Source: Morella rubra
Taxonomy: Eukaryota > Streptophyta > Magnoliopsida > Fagales > Myricaceae
DNA length: 64,000 bases
Assembly: GCA_003952965.2 (NCBI GenBank)
Contig: CM025852.1
Span: 24,507,684-24,571,683, forward strand
Direction: 5' to 3'
In this document: in pieces, positions 13,411 to 24,340 of the stretch
Numbering within the stretch: position 1 is the stretch's first letter
Layout: every line of letters begins with the position of its first letter
Position numbers and translations under genes: made by a program
The notes under the pieces: model-generated
The model's input: the letters and a program-made list of their open reading frames with translations, nothing else
The model's database searches: none
Told to the model about the DNA's origin: nothing

Positions 13411-13432
13411 CGTTCGACCCCTTCTTCTAGCG
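13360..13432 (+). tRNA. tRNA-Asn(GTT)-like locus, probably degenerate
   Basis: The acceptor stem, D-arm (box A TAGCTCAGTTGG) and anticodon arm CTGTTAACCACAAG match plant tRNA-Asn with anticodon GTT. The 3' end CTTCTAGCG also fits. The T-arm is abnormal: instead of the usual five-base stem, the sequence reads GTCGTTCGACCCCTTC, which is one base short overall (73 rather than 74) and leaves about three mismatches in the stem. The T-loop TTCGACC is intact. It may be a pseudogene or a poorly functional copy. Confidence 0.75.
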
Positions 13433-14069
13433 GTCGTCCCTCACGCATTTGTGTTTTGTAGTTGCGTTAATGCCTTCGGTTCCTCATATTCTTCCAAGCT
13501 TTTTCTGTCCAATTCAATTCATGTCCAGTTGCAACTATTAATGTCCCTCGCTAATTCGTTGTCCGTGAGAAAATGGGCATTGTACATCAATATGGAATCT
13601 TCTCCTTTTCTGGTTGTTTCCTCCTTTGTTTAGAAAATTCTTATTAGTTCTAAAAAAATCGTGCTTTTGGTTTGAATAGCGAAGACAACATATACCTCGG
13701 ACCAAAATTTCACAAGTACGAACGACCATTTCATGGGGGTTATGGACTGTAGTAACGTAGGGATCAAGGAAGCCCAAACCTTCACATAAGAGGAAGCCCA
13801 AGCGCAACTGCAACCGATATTCATTTGCATGCCTAGCCAGTCGAGGGCATATACGCCTATCAGTGCTGATTAATATGCATCACTTGGAAAAGAAGTTCCA
13901 AAACCGTGCTATGCTTTGATATGCATAAAACGCCGAAGTTTACAGTGTCAAGAAGTTTCATGGGAAAAGATCCCATTATTGTGGAGAAACCACCACTACA
14001 TTAATTTAATCCAAAAATTGGTTCTCCTCTAATGAAGAATTATCAGCAGTACACGAAAAGACCCCCATT
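13433..14069. other. Intergenic DNA downstream of NDUFAF6-like gene
   Basis: No gene recognised. Overlapping open frames of about 65-90 codons occur on both strands and resemble no family I know. Confidence 0.4.
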
Positions 14070-14984
14070 TCAATATTTCCCCCTCAATGAATACCATTTG
14101 AGTTTCAATTGATACCACAACGGAGGGATACCCAGGATCCCTCGCGATAACCTTGGATCAAATACATCAAACTGTACCCGGCTCAAGGAGTCCAAGAGAA
14201 CTTGGGCAGGAACAGCCTGCAGAAGCACAGGGCAAGCCTCAGCTGGCACCGTTCCAGCTAGATCACGAGCCTTCTGTAAATGGACACTAGCAACAGATGC
14301 CATCTCAAAAACTGCATCGCACAGGCGCTCACGAGAATCCAAGTGGATCTCTGATTGACCTCCTTCCTTCATCAATAAGTCATGATTGGCAGCCACTTTA
14401 GCTGGTATATAAGAAAAATGACGGTTGCGATTAGCATGGTATGGCAGTGACTTTAGCAACAAAAGGAGGCCGCTTGCTTTACCGATGTGAGATGCTGCAT
14501 GATCAGCTACAGTGGACCTAATACCACCTGCTTGAAGTGTCATGTACAGAATTGTGGACACAGTATCCTCTGCATATTTCTCCAACTCTTCAATAGTTTC
14601 AGGAAGTTCAGACGCCTCTCTTCTTGCATCATTGATCCGAGCTTCAACAGACCGTTTCAGCCATCCCTTGCTAATTTTATTCTCTAATATCACTGACGAT
14701 AGGGCCTGTGCAGTTGGGTGCTCAATTAGCTTTTTAGTATACATTTTGTCTATAGCTTCCTGCCACCAGACAAGGCGCATAAGACCAATCCTAGGATCAG
14801 AAGCAACATCCATAGCCCTAGCAGTTTCAACATTAAAGGCGCGGAGCGCGAAAGCAGCCTTCCGCATATGTGGGGGAAGTTCAAGAAGGCAGAGATAGTG
14901 ATGGTAATCATAATTTCGTACTTGCTGTACACAGTAAGAGAAAGCTGACCGGAGGCTACTGGATGCAGATGCCCCGTTCATCAA
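14070..14984 (-). CDS. NDUFAF6-like squalene/phytoene synthase family protein
   Basis: One coding exon of about 303 residues. The ATG is at 14981-14979 (MNGASASS); the TTG just before it is in frame but unlikely as a start. The protein has the squalene/phytoene-synthase fold of the NDUFAF6 (C8orf38) group: YDYHHYLCLLELP, RAFNVETARAMD, RLVWWQEAI, a KASGLLLLLKSLPYH segment, and GIPPLWYQLKLKWY near the end. In animals NDUFAF6 is a mitochondrial complex I assembly factor rather than a synthase; the plant role is inferred. The frame stays open upstream to a CTGCAG acceptor at about 15003, so a 5' UTR intron is likely. A possible donor, CTCGTG followed by GTAAGC, lies at 16721-16726 on the minus strand. 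Synteny suggests At1g62730. Confidence 0.88.
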   Translation of the reverse strand: MMNGASASSSLRSAFSYCVQQVRNYDYHHYLCLLELPPHMRKAAFALRAFNVETARAMDVASDPRIGLMRLVWWQEAIDKMYTKKLIEHPTAQALSSVILENKISKGWLKRSVEARINDARREASELPETIEELEKYAEDTVSTILYMTLQAGGIRSTVADHAASHIGKASGLLLLLKSLPYHANRNRHFSYIPAKVAANHDLLMKEGGQSEIHLDSRERLCDAVFEMASVASVHLQKARDLAGTVPAEACPVLLQAVPAQVLLDSLSRVQFDVFDPRLSRGILGIPPLWYQLKLKWYSLRGKY

Positions 14985-16960
14985 ATCCCCAATGTAGTTT
15001 CTCCTGCAGACACATCACTGCATCAAGGATAATACCATACAGAACGCTAGAACAAGCAAAAATTGGACATGCACTTTGTCATGTTAATATTCCTTGTTGG
15101 TAAAGCATAATGATGGAAAAAGATGAAAAATCAAGCAACCCATTGGAGAAATCTTAGTTATGATGCCATCCTGTTTTATTGGTTTAATCTTCCTGCTTGT
15201 CCCATGAGTTGTTTTTTCTGTTTTTTTCGTTTCTAATAATAACCAACAACAAACAAATGTACTAAAAGGGAAGAACATTGATGATGCAACTGTAGATTAA
15301 AGAAATTACTTCAAAACAACATCTAAATGACGTTTAAAGTTTTCCACCCACGGAGAAAGATAAAGTAAGTGCAAATTGGCTTGTCTGTCAAATCCCTCTT
15401 TAAGCTATTTCTCAAAGTCTCAAACTGAATGGTTTTCTAACATCTCAAGGTTGCAAACATCCCTTGTATTTCTTTTCATTTTTACTATGTCCATCAAGCA
15501 AGCAAACCGCTGCAAATCTTTAACTTTCCAGTGCGTTTTATTTTCATTGGCAGACTGTTGTGTATGTAAAACTGTCATTTATGAGAAGAATCAATTTGAA
15601 TGAGCTTAAGCATCAGTCCAGCCAATACACCACATATCATATGTAGTTGCGCAATATACCACAGTCCATCAAGTAACAAATCATCTTTTTGATACTAGTG
15701 CTTTAGGCTCATCATGGTGCCTGAAAAATTAAAAATGGAGAATGCACAACATGTCCAAGCAAATAGTACTATCCCTCAATCATACTATCTGAACAAATAT
15801 CATCTATAGCATCTGATAGCCAACTAAAGCTTGTACCCTTGAATCCCAGCTGATTCAGATTTTGGCTGATATCTTATCCTAGCAGACTCACCTAAGATTC
15901 TGCTGTGCATATTCCTTAACTAACAGGCTTGGCTATTCCCTAAAATGTAAAATAATTCTGTGTCCGCATAAAGCCATAAGCCCATTTGTGGCACTCATTT
16001 TAGTGTTGAAGCCCATTTGTGGCACTCATTTTAGTGTTGGTATTCCAGGTACTACCAACTCCGTTTAGGAATAAGATAGTTGACAAAATAGTGTTTTGAA
16101 GTCATAAGAGGTTGATTGATTTAGGCTCACACTCGTATTAACAATCTCTTATTGGCAAGAACAATATAATGGTTAACCGGAAAGAAAAAGCTAAGAAATA
16201 ATAGAAACACTAGAAGAACTATCAGAATCCCATACAGCAATGAGAAAACGTGTATGATGTAGAACTTGTGGCTGAGATGAAAGGGCTACTTGGGACGAGC
16301 ACAAGGAGGCTAATGTGCGACACAATGAGCCTTATTAAAACTCAATTCACTATGTTACACACGACCAAAATGGGTTTGTGACGCTAAGAGAAATTTCCTA
16401 TTATACCTTCTAATAGAATGTGAAAACACCAGTAAATCTCCAAGCATCAACACTACATCTAAGAAAGAAAAAGAAGCCATGTACTGGCCCCTGGGAGGAA
16501 TTTTGTCAAATAGGCCACGTGCATTCTCATTGATTTTCAGTCATAAAATGTCACCGCACAAGGCACAGTTTGGATTGTAATCCAATAATGCAAGTCGATA
16601 AAGCTGAAATTGAGATGTATAAACATTTACATGGATTTTTTGTCCTTTTTCCTAGGCTCACACGGGATTTTATAGAAGATGATATATGGCAGATCATGGA
16701 AGGAAATGCTGAAATAGAAGCTTACCACGAGAGAGCAAAAGAGACGTTTCCCGCAGCTGAAGAAAAGGAGGTCAAGCTCAATTACACTCCCTTAGCTGCA
16801 GACCCATATGTGGTTTTTCACCGCCAAAATCGACAGACAGACAGAGACAAAGATGAGAGAGCAGAGTTCGTGTGGCGTCCACGGGGATGCTCTAACAGAG
16901 ACAATGAGCCTATTGTTTGATCTTACACTTGAAAACGCATCGTTTTATGAACGCTATGGT
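14985..16960. other. Probable 5' UTR intron and promoter of NDUFAF6-like gene
   Basis: No coding gene recognised. On the minus strand, sequence around 16726-16870 is CT-rich and ends in a consensus donor, so it could be a non-coding first exon joined to 15003; this is inference. The plus-strand frame at 16570-16920 (116 codons) covers the same stretch and resembles nothing known. A 31-bp tandem repeat containing GCCCATTTGTGGCACTC starts at 15980 and 16011. Confidence 0.4.
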
Positions 16961-18555
16961 AGGACTGTTCAACCCCGGTGTAGGTGCCGGTTATGGCCAA
17001 AACCAGCACCTACACCGGATAGGCTGGTTTTTAAATATTGGCCACCTACACCTACACCTACACCTACACCGTTAAGGGCAAAAACTGACCCTTAGCGGTG
17101 GCGGTTTTAGCAGTGACGGTTCTTGGTTAACCTGCATTTACATCAGAGGTCAAATTACAAAACATCATTAGTTTAGATTTATGTGTGCTGATCAAATTTG
17201 CTAACGATTTCTGGTGGTCCTGAACGACAATACAATACTATAAGGCAGACAAAATTGAAGCAGCAGGAGAAGAATAAGAAATTCTGATCAAAATCAGTAA
17301 ATTACAATTCAAGTCAAAGAGAAAATTAAACAGAGCCTTGTCTGAAAAAAAGAGAGCAAGAAATTGCAAATAGAGAGAGCAAAAGTGCAACAAAAAAATT
17401 CAGGAAAACTTGGCCTCCTTTTGCTAGAAAAGGAATTACATCAATTTCTTCTGATGCATAAACCAAACGAAAGATGCGCGGTAGATGCCATTAAATAACA
17501 AAAGAAGTATAGAAGACGGGAAAACTAATGACTCGAGAAAACAAAAGAGAAAAATAACAAACAAAAGCTACACATGCAAGAATACATAAAATCTAGAAAA
17601 GGGTTCAAGAGATGAGGACAAAAGCCTGTCATCCAACATAATGCATGCAGGGAAAAATAATTTCCATATTTCCAATTGTATTCTCCTGTTCATCAAATAT
17701 CCATGAATACCAGAAGAAATGGAGAGGAGATGGAATTGTAAAGCTAGAACCATCTTCTCATTGTACAGATCACAGGACACTGAATCCAACCAACCAGGGA
17801 GCGTGTCATTGAAATAATTGCCATCCAATGTTAAAGTGCGAAGCGTCGCCAATCTGGATATCCCAGGCGGAATTGAACGTACATAAAATTTGAGCTCAAG
17901 TCCAAAAGTTCAAGCGAAGATAGCCTATGAATCTTATCCGGTAGTGGTCCCCAAATCCCCAAAGAAACAAAGATAAGAACCCTTAAGCTGGGTAATCTTG
18001 TCAATGTGGTAACGAAGGAATCAATGGAGAAACTTTCAGAGAGTCTTATTGGGAATTGCAAATCCATTGAACCCGCTGACCTTGGCAAGCTTATCTCTCA
18101 TAATTTTGAGTTCAGCAACAGAACTTTCCTGTTACTGAACTCTGAACAAGAAAAAAAAAATTAAAACCCTAAAAATTGCAAACAAATAGGGAAAAGTTAA
18201 CGTGAAGGAGGGGAGAAGATGAGAATACCTGTGGTGGTCGGCGAAGGGTGGCTGTGCCGCCTGTGCGCAGGGAGTTTGGAGAGGGAGGGTACTGGGGAGG
18301 GAGAGAGAGGCAAACGGCGAAGAAGAAATTGAAGAGGAGGGGGGACAACGTGGTTTAATTAAAAAAACAAATAAAAAAATAAAAATAAAATAAAACATGG
18401 GTTTTACCTATGTCCGAGAATCTCGTGCTGGGTAAACTGAGAAGCGGTAAAACTACCGGATTTTTTAATATATAGATTACCAGCACCGGTTAGGTCAGGA
18501 ACCGGGAATCTGATGTTGGTTACACCGGATTTTACAGGTGGTTTTGAACAGTCCT
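16961..18555. mobile_element. Non-autonomous hAT-like element with captured gene fragment
   Basis: A 1.6-kb element whose ends are inverted: left AGGACTGTTCAA, right (read inward) AGGACTGTTCAA. The subterminal zones are rich in CCGG/ACCGG motifs, as in plant hAT elements. The left end has a 13-bp perfect inverted repeat, CCGGTGTAGGTGC at 16975 against GCACCTACACCGG at 17006, followed by tandem CCTACA units at about 17040-17070. No transposase is encoded. The interior carries a piece of an LRR receptor-kinase gene (separate entry). I could not find an 8-bp target duplication, so the exact ends or superfamily remain uncertain. Confidence 0.65.
17620..18090 (-). pseudogene. Captured LRR receptor-like kinase gene fragment
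   Basis: On the minus strand this encodes SFSIDSFVTTLTRLPSLRVL, then SLGIWGPLPDKIHRLSSLELL, then after a frame break near 17880 the segment LATLRTLTLDGNYFNDTLPG, followed by a decayed tail. These are consecutive leucine-rich repeats typical of the At3g03770-type inactive LRR receptor-like kinase group. No kinase domain or start is present. Upstream, at 18230-18340 on the same strand, a CT-rich stretch ending CCACAG followed by GTATTC looks like a captured 5' UTR exon and intron. The fragment is broken by at least one frameshift and cannot make an intact protein. It sits wholly inside the hAT-like element. Confidence 0.75.
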
Positions 18556-19094
18556 CTTGACACGGCCTAAGTTTATATTTCACTCTATTTTTTTTGGGCC
18601 CAAAACAATTTTTTTATTAGCCCAAAACAATTATTATAGAAAGGCAATCCGTTTGTACCATTTATGGTTTCGTATATCATTGAAAAGAAAGAATCTTTCA
18701 CAGATAAAAAAAAAAAAAAAAATCAAAGCGGAGAAAATGATAGAGTGGAGACGACGCAGATCTCTGGAATATTATTGTAAAACCCGACAGAGCATACTGA
18801 AGTCGTAGTGGACTGTTAATCCACTAAGAGAGACGTTAATCTCCTGTTCCCAAACAGCCCCTCTCGCAACACGTAACGCACGCAACGAACATTCCAGAAC
18901 ACCCCCCAACAACAGCGCGCCCACTCGCCAGAACTCTCTCGTCCCTTTCCTACTTCTATAAGCTCGAACCAACCCTTCGGTTTCTTCCGAAATTACCTGC
19001 AATCGTCACGCACCGCTTTATTCCCATTCCAGAACGCCCCCTTAAACCCCCCTTTTCACGTTTGGCCTTCTACTGATTCCTGGGGATTTGTAAC
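18556..19094 (+). promoter_or_regulatory. HOP promoter with heat-shock elements
   Basis: GAACATTCCAGAAC at 18887-18900 is a perfect three-unit heat-shock element (GAAnnTTCnnGAA). A second two-unit element, TTCCAGAA, lies at 19027-19034. A TATAAG box at 18957-18962 is about 135 bases upstream of the HOP start codon. This layout predicts heat-shock-factor induction, which is known for plant HOP genes. Confidence 0.75.
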
Positions 19095-22000
19095 ATGGCG
19101 GAAGAAGCTAAAGCCAAGGGCAACGCGGCGTTCTCAGCTGCCGACTTCTCCAGCGCAGTGAGCCATTTCTCTGAGGCCATCGCGCTTGCCCCAACCAACC
19201 ACGTGCTCTACTCGAACCGATCCGCCGCCTTTGCCTCTCTCCACCAGTACTCCGAGGCCTTGGCTGACGCCGAGAAAACCGTGGAGCTCAAGCCCGACTG
19301 GTCAAAGGGCTACAGCCGACTAGGCGCCGCTCACCTCGGATTGGGCCAAAACGAGGACGCCATTGCTGCTTACAAGAAGGGCCTCGAGTACGACCCCAAC
19401 AACGAGGCCCTCAAATCGGGCTTAGCCGATGCCCAGTCCGCGGCGTCCCGGTCCCGAGCTGCGCCGTCGCCGATCAATCCCTTCGGGGATGCGTTCTCGG
19501 GGCCCGAGATGTGGGCCAAGCTTACCGCTGATCCAGATACCAGGGCCTACCTTCAGCAACCAGATTTCGTGAAAATGATGCAGGAGCTCCAGAAAAACCC
19601 TAGCAATCTCAACCTCTATCTCAAGGACCAAAGAGTTATGCAAGCGCTTGGAGTTTTGCTTAACATAAAGTTCCGAACACCTAATCAGGAGGACACTGAG
19701 ATGCCGGAGTCTTCGCCATCGCAGCCGCCGCCCTCGGAGAGGAAGAGACCCGCCGAGGCCGAGCCGGTGAAGGAGCCGGAACCGGAGCCGATGGAGCTGC
19801 CCGAGGAGGAGAAGGAGGCCAAGGAGAGAAAGGCGCAGGCGCAGAAGGAAAAGGATCTGGGCAACGCGGCTTATAAGAAGAAGGATTTTGATACGGCAAT
19901 TGCCCATTATACGAAGGCAATGGAGTTGGACGACGAGGACATTTCCTACACCACGAATCGGGCTGCTACTTACCTGGAGATGGGTCAGGTATGATAAATC
20001 TGGTTTATAGATTTCTTGCTTGACTGATGCGCTTATGATTTTAGCTGTTCCTATTCTTATTTACGTACTCGTTGTTGTGCTTGACTGGGTAACTAAATGT
20101 GTATTGTGAAGGGTAGTTCTTTCGAGGAATGTCTGTAAAAACCCACAACTTCTTCATTTTGCCACCAATAACGGATCGACATATGTCGAAATATTGAACA
20201 GCCGTTGTCTGTGTGGCAGTCAAATTAGCTCCTAAGTCTGTGTCAAACAAGCTCAAAAAGAAAGATGGGTGGTGTGTATTTTAGACGTTCAAGGCAAGAT
20301 AGGTCTGATGTACAATGGCGCTTCCTGGGGCCTAATTTTTAAGGGTTTCGTTTGACAACCTTTTCAATTATCATCCTTTTTTGCATTCTATTTCCGCCGT
20401 GTTTATATTTGGGTGTTTTTGCGTTTTAGACTTCTGAGATTCGTTAGAAATGCGGACGGATGGGAAGATTTTAGTTTAGCTATTCACTAGTGCTAAGTGA
20501 GGTTTATGAGAAAAGATATCAACGATAACTATGGGATTTTTTTCTTGCTGATGATCTTTGTTACCATATGCTTTTCGTGACATGCCAAACTTTAGCTTTT
20601 ATGGATAGCTTGTGTGGTAGCTAAGTGTTTGGGTCTACCATGGTCACTTAGCTCTCCCTGAGACTATTTTGTTCAACCTTGAGCGATGGCTGCCTGAGAT
20701 TATTCTGTCTGCCTTACGGGTTTGGTCTGTTCGGTACATCTTGTGCGCTGATATTATCAAGTCACATTGCGTGTAGCCTTTAACAATTCATTGGAGGATG
20801 GAAAGAGTTAAGGAGCCGTTAAAGCTGAAATTTACTACATGTAACTGCTAACATACAATTTGGCTGGATTTCTAGTTCAATGAGTTGGGGGTTCATGTGG
20901 ATGTGGACATTGGGGCTCGTTGCATGATTTGCTGTATGCATTATATTGTTTTCATCTCAGCCTTGTTAGATTTTTGCTTCTCATTGGAGTCACTGCTTCA
21001 ACTTGATAGAGTTCTGGTACCAATAGATGAGGATTGTTATGTATTGCCACAGATTCTTCATTCACCGTATTGTGAACAATCTTACTTACTCTTGAGTTGT
21101 CTTCAAAGTTTGGGTAGAGTTGGCTTCACGGACCTATGCTTTAGCCAAAAGCTAGAGTTGCATTAGTAGGATTAGTAGGAGTTCACTCATCCTTGTGTAT
21201 ATGTTTTTGCATCAAACATGTTCTTCTGTCAATCTGTATGCCATGCCTTAGCACCTTAAAAGTCAGCATCTAATATAGCACTGGATGTTGCTGCCACTTC
21301 CATCTTTCCCGTTTGACATACACATTGGTTCTAAAACATGTCTGCTTAGTCAACTTCCTTTCTGTTTTAGTGTGACACTTACACAGCAAACATATGTGCT
21401 GTTTTGCTGGGCCATATTAAATCTTCTGATTTTGGCTGTTATTTCTTTTTACCTGCACACTTATCCCTATTATTGTTGCAATTTCAGTATGAGGAATGTA
21501 TTAAAGATTGTGATAAGGCCATTGAAAGGGGAAGAGAGCTTAGATCAGACTATAAGATGATTGCAAAAGCTTTAACTAGGAAGGGAACTGCCCTGATGAA
21601 AATGGCAAAATGCGCAAATGACTATGAACCTGCTATTGAGGCTTTCCAGAAAGCTCTTACAGAGCACCGCAACCCAGAAACATTGAAGAAACTAAATGAT
21701 GCTGAAAAAGCGAAGAAGGAACTGGAGCAACAAGAGTACTTCGATCCAAAATTAGCTGATGAGGAACGTGAGAAAGGTATTACTTTGTAGAATAGTTAAC
21801 CTATTTTGTTATTTGTATAGTGTGTGGATTCTCTCTCTGGATATGGTCTCATTCTTACAAACTGTTTTTTTTTTTTCATATTCAGTATTATTGATTGAGT
21901 TAATTCCTATTAACTTATTGTCCTGTTATATTCATTCTCATGGTAGTTGCAACCACAGACTTGCCTTGAATGGTAGCCCTCATAATTGTATGATTCCATT

Positions 22001-23117
22001 CTTGCCCTCTATTTTTAACGGAACCTATTTCATTTGAGCTTTCTGCTGTTTCTAAGATAGAAGGTGTTGGGGCTGGAATTACTTTGTCCGCTGGATTTTA
22101 TTTACAATCCTTCACGTGTATCTTGTGCTTGACTGTAACTGTCAACTTGTAGGCAATGAGTTTTTCAAGCAGCAAAAGTATCCGGAGGCTGTGAAGCATT
22201 ACACAGAATCCTTAAGAAGGAACCCCAACGATCCTAGGGTAAAAATCCTCTTAACTATGCTTAGTTACAATTACGGATTTTGTTCTGTCCTCTGCCCAGG
22301 AGCAAATGTCATGGATCTCATGTTGAAACACTTTTTGCTTTGCAGGCGTATAGTAATAGAGCTGCATGCTACACAAAACTTGGGGCTTTGCCTGAGGGGT
22401 TGAAGGATGCAGAGAAGTGTATTGAGCTCGACCCAACCTTTTCCAAGGGTTACAATAGAAAAGGTGCCGTCCAGTTTTTCATGAAAGAATATGAGAAAGC
22501 TTTGGAAACGTATCAGGAGGGGCTAAAACATGATCCTAACAACCAGGAATTGATTGATGGTGTGAGAAGGTATGGTCCTTTGGTATCTATATGAAACTTG
22601 GCTCTTAATTGACTTTTTGTGTCCCCGTCCCCAGATGGATGATAGTCTAAAGCCTTGTTTAACTGGCGTTTCAAAATTCTTTGCCAGATGCATTGAACAA
22701 ATTAAGAAGGCTAGTCGTGGGGATTTGAGCCCTGAGGAACTGAAGGAGAGACAGGTATGGACCTATTCAAACAAAACTCTGGTTGTTACGTTGACTAATG
22801 GTCCATCTTGGAATTGGGTTTCATGTTACTTTCCATGTCTCAGGCCAAGGGAATGCAGGACCCTGAAATTCAGAACATCCTCCAAGACCCCGTTATGAGA
22901 CAGGCACGCGGATTTTGAAATTGCCTCCTCCTTGAGAATATGTATTGTTTATGGATTTCTAAGCTAGATAGATTGACTAATGAAATTCGAATTATGTATG
23001 CAGGTGTTAATAGATTTCCAGGAAAATCCCAAGGCTGCCCAGGAACACGCGAAGAACCCAATGGTGATGAGCAAGATCCAGAAGCTGGTGAGTGCAGGAA
23101 TTGTTCAAATGAGATGA
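19095..23117 (+). CDS. HOP: Hsp70-Hsp90 organizing protein (HOP/STI1)
   Basis: Cytosolic TPR adaptor that links Hsp70 to Hsp90. Exons 19095-19988, 21488-21776, 22153-22238, 22346-22569, 22688-22754, 22844-22903 and 23004-23117 join in frame to 577 residues, the usual family length. Order: TPR1 (about 2-105, starting EEAKAKGNAAFSAAD), DP1/STI1 (about 135-185, with FVKMMQELQKNPSNLN), a Pro/Glu-rich linker (about 205-240), TPR2A (about 245-350, GNAAYKKKDFDTAIAHY), TPR2B (about 375-490, GNEFFKQQKYPEAVKHY) and DP2 ending in KIQKLVSAGIVQMR. Intron 6 appears to start with GC (MRQ then GCACGC) rather than GT. Intron 1 is the longest (1.5 kb). Convergent with cpEF-G. The position suggests At1g62740. 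Confidence 0.95.
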
Positions 23118-24340
23118 ATATGAGAGGTGAAGATATATGTGGAAAAGCTTTGGCATCATTCCAAATGTGCTTTGTGTGAATTGAGTGGACTAGTTTATTA
23201 AGAGACTATTCAAGTTGGAAAAATTTTGAGTTGTTTATCGCTATCTAATTGTTTAGTTGGGGGTCTTTTAAGCTCTCTCCCGCTCTCTGTTACTCTTGGA
23301 CACGCATGCTACACGTTCTTTTGGGGCATGTACTCGTTCCCGGTGGCTGTACATATGGATGTAACCTTTGATTCAACTAGATCAAGCATGTGGAGCCACG
23401 GAGGAAAATCATTGGAGGTAGATTATTTCCTGAATGGGCATAACCCTTTATTTTGTAGTGATGAGACATAAATTAGATGTTCCGGGGAGACTATATATGT
23501 TTCGGCAGCTGAACTAGTTCTAGGCAAGGCTCAAATGCTCTGGCTGAAGCTAAGGCGTTCATGGTATAAGCAGTTCATAAGAGTTATCCTCACCAGGTCT
23601 TTGAGGTATAATGCTCTTGAGCCATGACGCTTTGTTCGGCCGGCGGAAAGTCTTCTGCATGATAAGGGGCCACGTCGCCCATTATTCTTACGTTGTAGTT
23701 ATTTGGGGTGTCTCTGCGTCGCCCCCTGTGCAAAGTTCCTCTGGAAATCAGCATCGTAACACCCCTTACGGGGGAAACGGGGAAAAGTAAAAGAAATAAA
23801 AGAAGCCGACAATTTTGCTGCTGGTGTGCTCTCCTTAGGGGTAAGAAGTGAGTGTACAGACCCCCTTGCGGGTGTTCACAATAATACTGACAAGCGGCCT
23901 CCCTATTACTCAACATGTTCTATCTCTCTGCCTCTGTTGCTTATTCCTTTTGGGGTAAGCAGGACAACATATTTTCAATTCTTGGTACTTGCGAAGTTAG
24001 AGCCTCTATTGTAGTTCCCACTGTGAAGTCTCGCTACAATGTTTACATTTTACTTGGGAATGGTAATTGTGTCCACAATTAGAGAGACAAATTTGCGACA
24101 ATTTTTCTTAATCGCTACAGACCTATGCATACCTACGGAATCAGATGTTGCTAATATGTTTTCGTCGCAGCCTCGGTTTCCTTCTTCATTCTTGGGTAGA
24201 ATTCACTGACGTTGATTTATGAAAGGGTACAGGAGACGTACAGGACGGGAAAAAAAGAAGAGAGTAGGGAAAGCCAACATCCTAAATTTAAAAATGCCAA
24301 AAATGTACTGCTCCCCTGTTCTTGAAGAGGGAGAAATAAT
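23118..24340. other. Convergent intergenic region between HOP and cpEF-G
   Basis: Should contain both 3' UTRs. No gene, RNA or clear transposon recognised. A relatively GC-rich patch lies at 23630-23890, with short repeats such as CCCTTACGGG and CCCTTGCGGG. Confidence 0.4.

Noticed and set aside
14542..14898. 118-codon plus-strand frame across the NDUFAF6-like exon
   Set aside because: Antisense shadow of a well-supported gene.
16570..16920. 116-codon plus-strand open frame upstream of the hAT-like element
   Set aside because: Unrecognisable protein; overlaps a more plausible minus-strand 5' UTR exon of the NDUFAF6-like gene.
16953..16960. 8-bp target duplication for the hAT-like element
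   Set aside because: The flank GCTATGGT-type sequence on the left does not match CTTGACAC on the right, so none is claimed.
19422..19907. 161-codon minus-strand frame inside HOP exon 1
   Set aside because: Antisense shadow of the GC-rich coding exon; Leu/Arg-rich composition is typical of such shadows.
23630..23890. GC-rich patch after HOP, considered as organellar or rRNA-derived insert
   Set aside because: I could not match it to a plastid, mitochondrial or rRNA gene from memory; short frames only.
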